Shown here in pieces: positions 5,753 to 6,877 of a stretch of 6,877 bases of DNA (position 1 is the stretch's first letter; every line of letters begins with the position of its first letter). The stretch is from Rubritepida sp. Its GTDB lineage: Bacteria > Pseudomonadota > Alphaproteobacteria > Acetobacterales > Acetobacteraceae. The stretch lies in the NCBI GenBank assembly GCA_028291485.1, contig JAQGHZ010000675.1, positions 1 through 6,877 on the forward strand. Direction: 5' to 3'. The notes below the pieces were generated by a model. It was not told the DNA's origin, searched no databases, and worked only from the letters and a program-made list of their open reading frames with translations. The translations under genes and the position numbers were made by a program.

Positions 5753-6877
5753 TCACTCCGCCGCTTCGAGGATGATGTTGCCGGTCGCGTCCACGATGGC
5801 GGAGAAGCCGGGCGGGATGCAGCTCGTGGTGTCGTCCTGCGCGACGACGCATGGGCTCGTGAAGCGATGCCCGGCGGCGAGATCGGCGCGCCAGTAAAGC
5901 GGCACGTCATGCCAGCCATCGTCGAAGAAGACGCGCAGCGTCTGTGCCACCTTCGGTGGCTCCGCCCCGGCTTCCGGCAGCCTGCGCAGCGTCGGCTTGA
6001 CGGACGAACCGGCCATGACGAGACGCAAGTTCACGATCTGCACGGGCGCGCCGCGGTCGCAGAAATCGTAGATACCCTCATGCGCGAGGTGAAAGGCCTC
6101 GGCGATGGCGGCCATGTCGGCGGCCTCGATCCAGGCGTGGTCGAGGCCGACCTCGATCTCGAACGACTGCCCGCGGTAGCACATGTCGGCGAACCAGGAA
6201 GGCGCCGCCTCGCCGGCAAAGCCCTGCTCGTCGCGCAGCCAGGCGATGCCCTGCGCGTGCAGCGAGGTGGCCTCCTTGGCGAGGCGAGGCGCATCGGCCT
6301 TGTCCGCCGCGATGAAGAGCGTGCGGATGAAGTCGTTCTTCACGTCCGCGACGAGGCCGCCGAGGGCGCTCACCACTCCGGGCCGCGTCGGGATCAACAC
6401 ACGCCGCATGCCGAGCTCGCGCGCGAGAAAACAGCCGAGCATGGGGCCTGCGCCGCCGAAGGTGAGGAGGGAAAAGTCGCGCGGGTCGACGCCGTAGCGC
6501 GCGACCATCTTGTTCACCTCGACGAACATGCCGGAGATGGCGATGCGGATGATAGCCTCCGCCGTCTGCTCGACGCCGAGGCCCATCGGTCCGGAGACTG
6601 TCTCGATGGCCTTGCGCGCCAGAGCCACGTCCGGCCGGAAGGCGCCATAGGCGAGGTCGTGCTGGCCGAGGAAGCCGCAGACCGTGAAAGCATCGGTGAT
6701 GGTCGGCCGCGTGCCACCACGCCCGTAGCAGGCCGGGCCAGGCTGTGAGCCGGCAGATTCGGGACCGACCTTCAGCACGCCGAAGCCGTCCACCCAGGCG
6801 ATGGAGCCGCCGCCGTCGCCGATTGAGGAGACGGAGACGCTGGGGATGTAGAGCGGCAGGTCGCCGATCTTCTCGCC
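5753..6877 (-). CDS. hyuA: Hydantoinase A/oxoprolinase family protein (HyuA), C-terminal part
   Basis: The frame stays open to the right edge. The 374 visible residues are the C-terminal half of a protein that is usually about 680-720 long, so the start and the N-terminal hydantoinase/oxoprolinase domain are missing. HyuA contains the ATP-binding actin-like fold that activates the amide or carbonyl substrate for its HyuB partner. Visible motifs, numbered from the first complete codon, are IGDGGGSIAWVD (19-30), VGPESAG (37-43), PGPACYGRGG (46-55), FGGAGPML (140-147), PTRPGVVSALGG (163-174), YRGQSFEIEV (234-243) and DTTSCIPPGF (349-358). The family generally has His in the GGAGP-x-His-Ala motif; here that position is Leu147. 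A GTG at 6793 is internal Val29 and not a start, since the conserved glycine motif lies upstream. hyuB follows after 5 bp. Hydantoinase, oxoprolinase, lactamase and ketone carboxylase roles cannot be separated from this half alone. Confidence 0.93.
   Translation of the reverse strand, partial: GEKIGDLPLYIPSVSVSSIGDGGGSIAWVDGFGVLKVGPESAGSQPGPACYGRGGTRPTITDAFTVCGFLGQHDLAYGAFRPDVALARKAIETVSGPMGLGVEQTAEAIIRIAISGMFVEVNKMVARYGVDPRDFSLLTFGGAGPMLGCFLARELGMRRVLIPTRPGVVSALGGLVADVKNDFIRTLFIAADKADAPRLAKEATSLHAQGIAWLRDEQGFAGEAAPSWFADMCYRGQSFEIEVGLDHAWIEAADMAAIAEAFHLAHEGIYDFCDRGAPVQIVNLRLVMAGSSVKPTLRRLPEAGAEPPKVAQTLRVFFDDGWHDVPLYWRADLAAGHRFTSPCVVAQDDTTSCIPPGFSAIVDATGNIILEAAE
5756..5759 (-). promoter_or_regulatory. 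Ribosome binding site of hyuB
   Basis: GGAG on the minus strand lies 8 nt before the ATG at 5747 and falls within the last codons of hyuA. It selects the MAIDKV start over the upstream in-frame start at 5852 and suggests that translation of the two subunits is coupled. Confidence 0.65.

Noticed and set aside
5748..5852. N-terminal extension of HyuB to an in-frame start at 5852
   Set aside because: The extra 35 residues are Arg/His-rich and overlap the conserved end of hyuA in another frame. The family-typical start, preceded by GGAG, is at 5747.
5867..6748. 293-residue plus-strand open frame opposite hyuA
   Set aside because: It is a shadow of a strongly conserved HyuA coding region and shows no recognisable protein features.
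5753..6793. HyuA as a short 346-residue protein starting at the GTG at 6793
   Set aside because: The conserved IGDGGGSIAWVD motif reads through this GTG in the same frame and continues to the window edge, so this is the truncated end of a longer gene.
3759..6877. Assigning HyuAB specifically to acetone or acetophenone carboxylase
   Set aside because: The superfamily motifs are shared by several activities, no further carboxylase subunit is seen, and the N-terminal half of HyuA is missing.

Overview
The window is a high-GC, gene-dense catabolic locus. Long antisense open frames and GC-rich third codon positions fit an alphaproteobacterium, and Acetobacteraceae (Roseomonas-like) is my best guess. 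Burkholderiales are the alternative, because they are also rich in Bug-type binding proteins. This is inference from gene content and base composition; no rRNA, tRNA or taxonomic marker is present.

Layout from left to right: (a) 1-228 is mostly non-coding, with two GC-rich hairpins, a 12-bp perfect palindrome and possibly the last codons of a plus-strand gene entering from the left. (b) 229-1221, minus strand: periplasmic solute-binding protein of the Bug/TctC family (Bug1). (c) 1222-1320: divergent control region with two perfect 10-bp palindromes; one overlaps a sigma70-like -10 box for the plus-strand gene. (d) 1321-2700, plus strand: MmgE/PrpD-family enzyme with all the usual active-site positions. 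(e) 2702-3694, minus strand: a second Bug protein (Bug2), paralogous to the first, whose stop lies 1 bp from the MmgE/PrpD stop in tail-to-tail orientation. (f) 3759-5747, minus strand: HyuB, hydantoinase B/oxoprolinase family, with a long C-terminal extension. (g) 5753-6877, minus strand: the C-terminal 374 residues of HyuA; its N-terminal half lies beyond the right edge.

HyuA, HyuB and Bug2 run in one direction with gaps of 5 bp and 64 bp, so they are probably one operon whose promoter lies outside the window. MmgE/PrpD and Bug1 are divergently transcribed from the 1222-1320 region. A reasonable model is that the Bug proteins capture an organic acid or cyclic amide in the periplasm, HyuAB carries out an ATP-dependent ring opening or carboxylation, and the MmgE/PrpD enzyme dehydrates, isomerises or decarboxylates a carboxylic-acid intermediate. 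The substrate cannot be read from the sequence. No membrane permease (TctA/TctB) and no regulator gene is present. I found no transposon, CRISPR array, phage gene or RNA gene. This is a recognisable type of catabolic cluster; the possibly new parts are the gene combination, the HyuB extension, a substituted HyuA motif and the palindromic control region.
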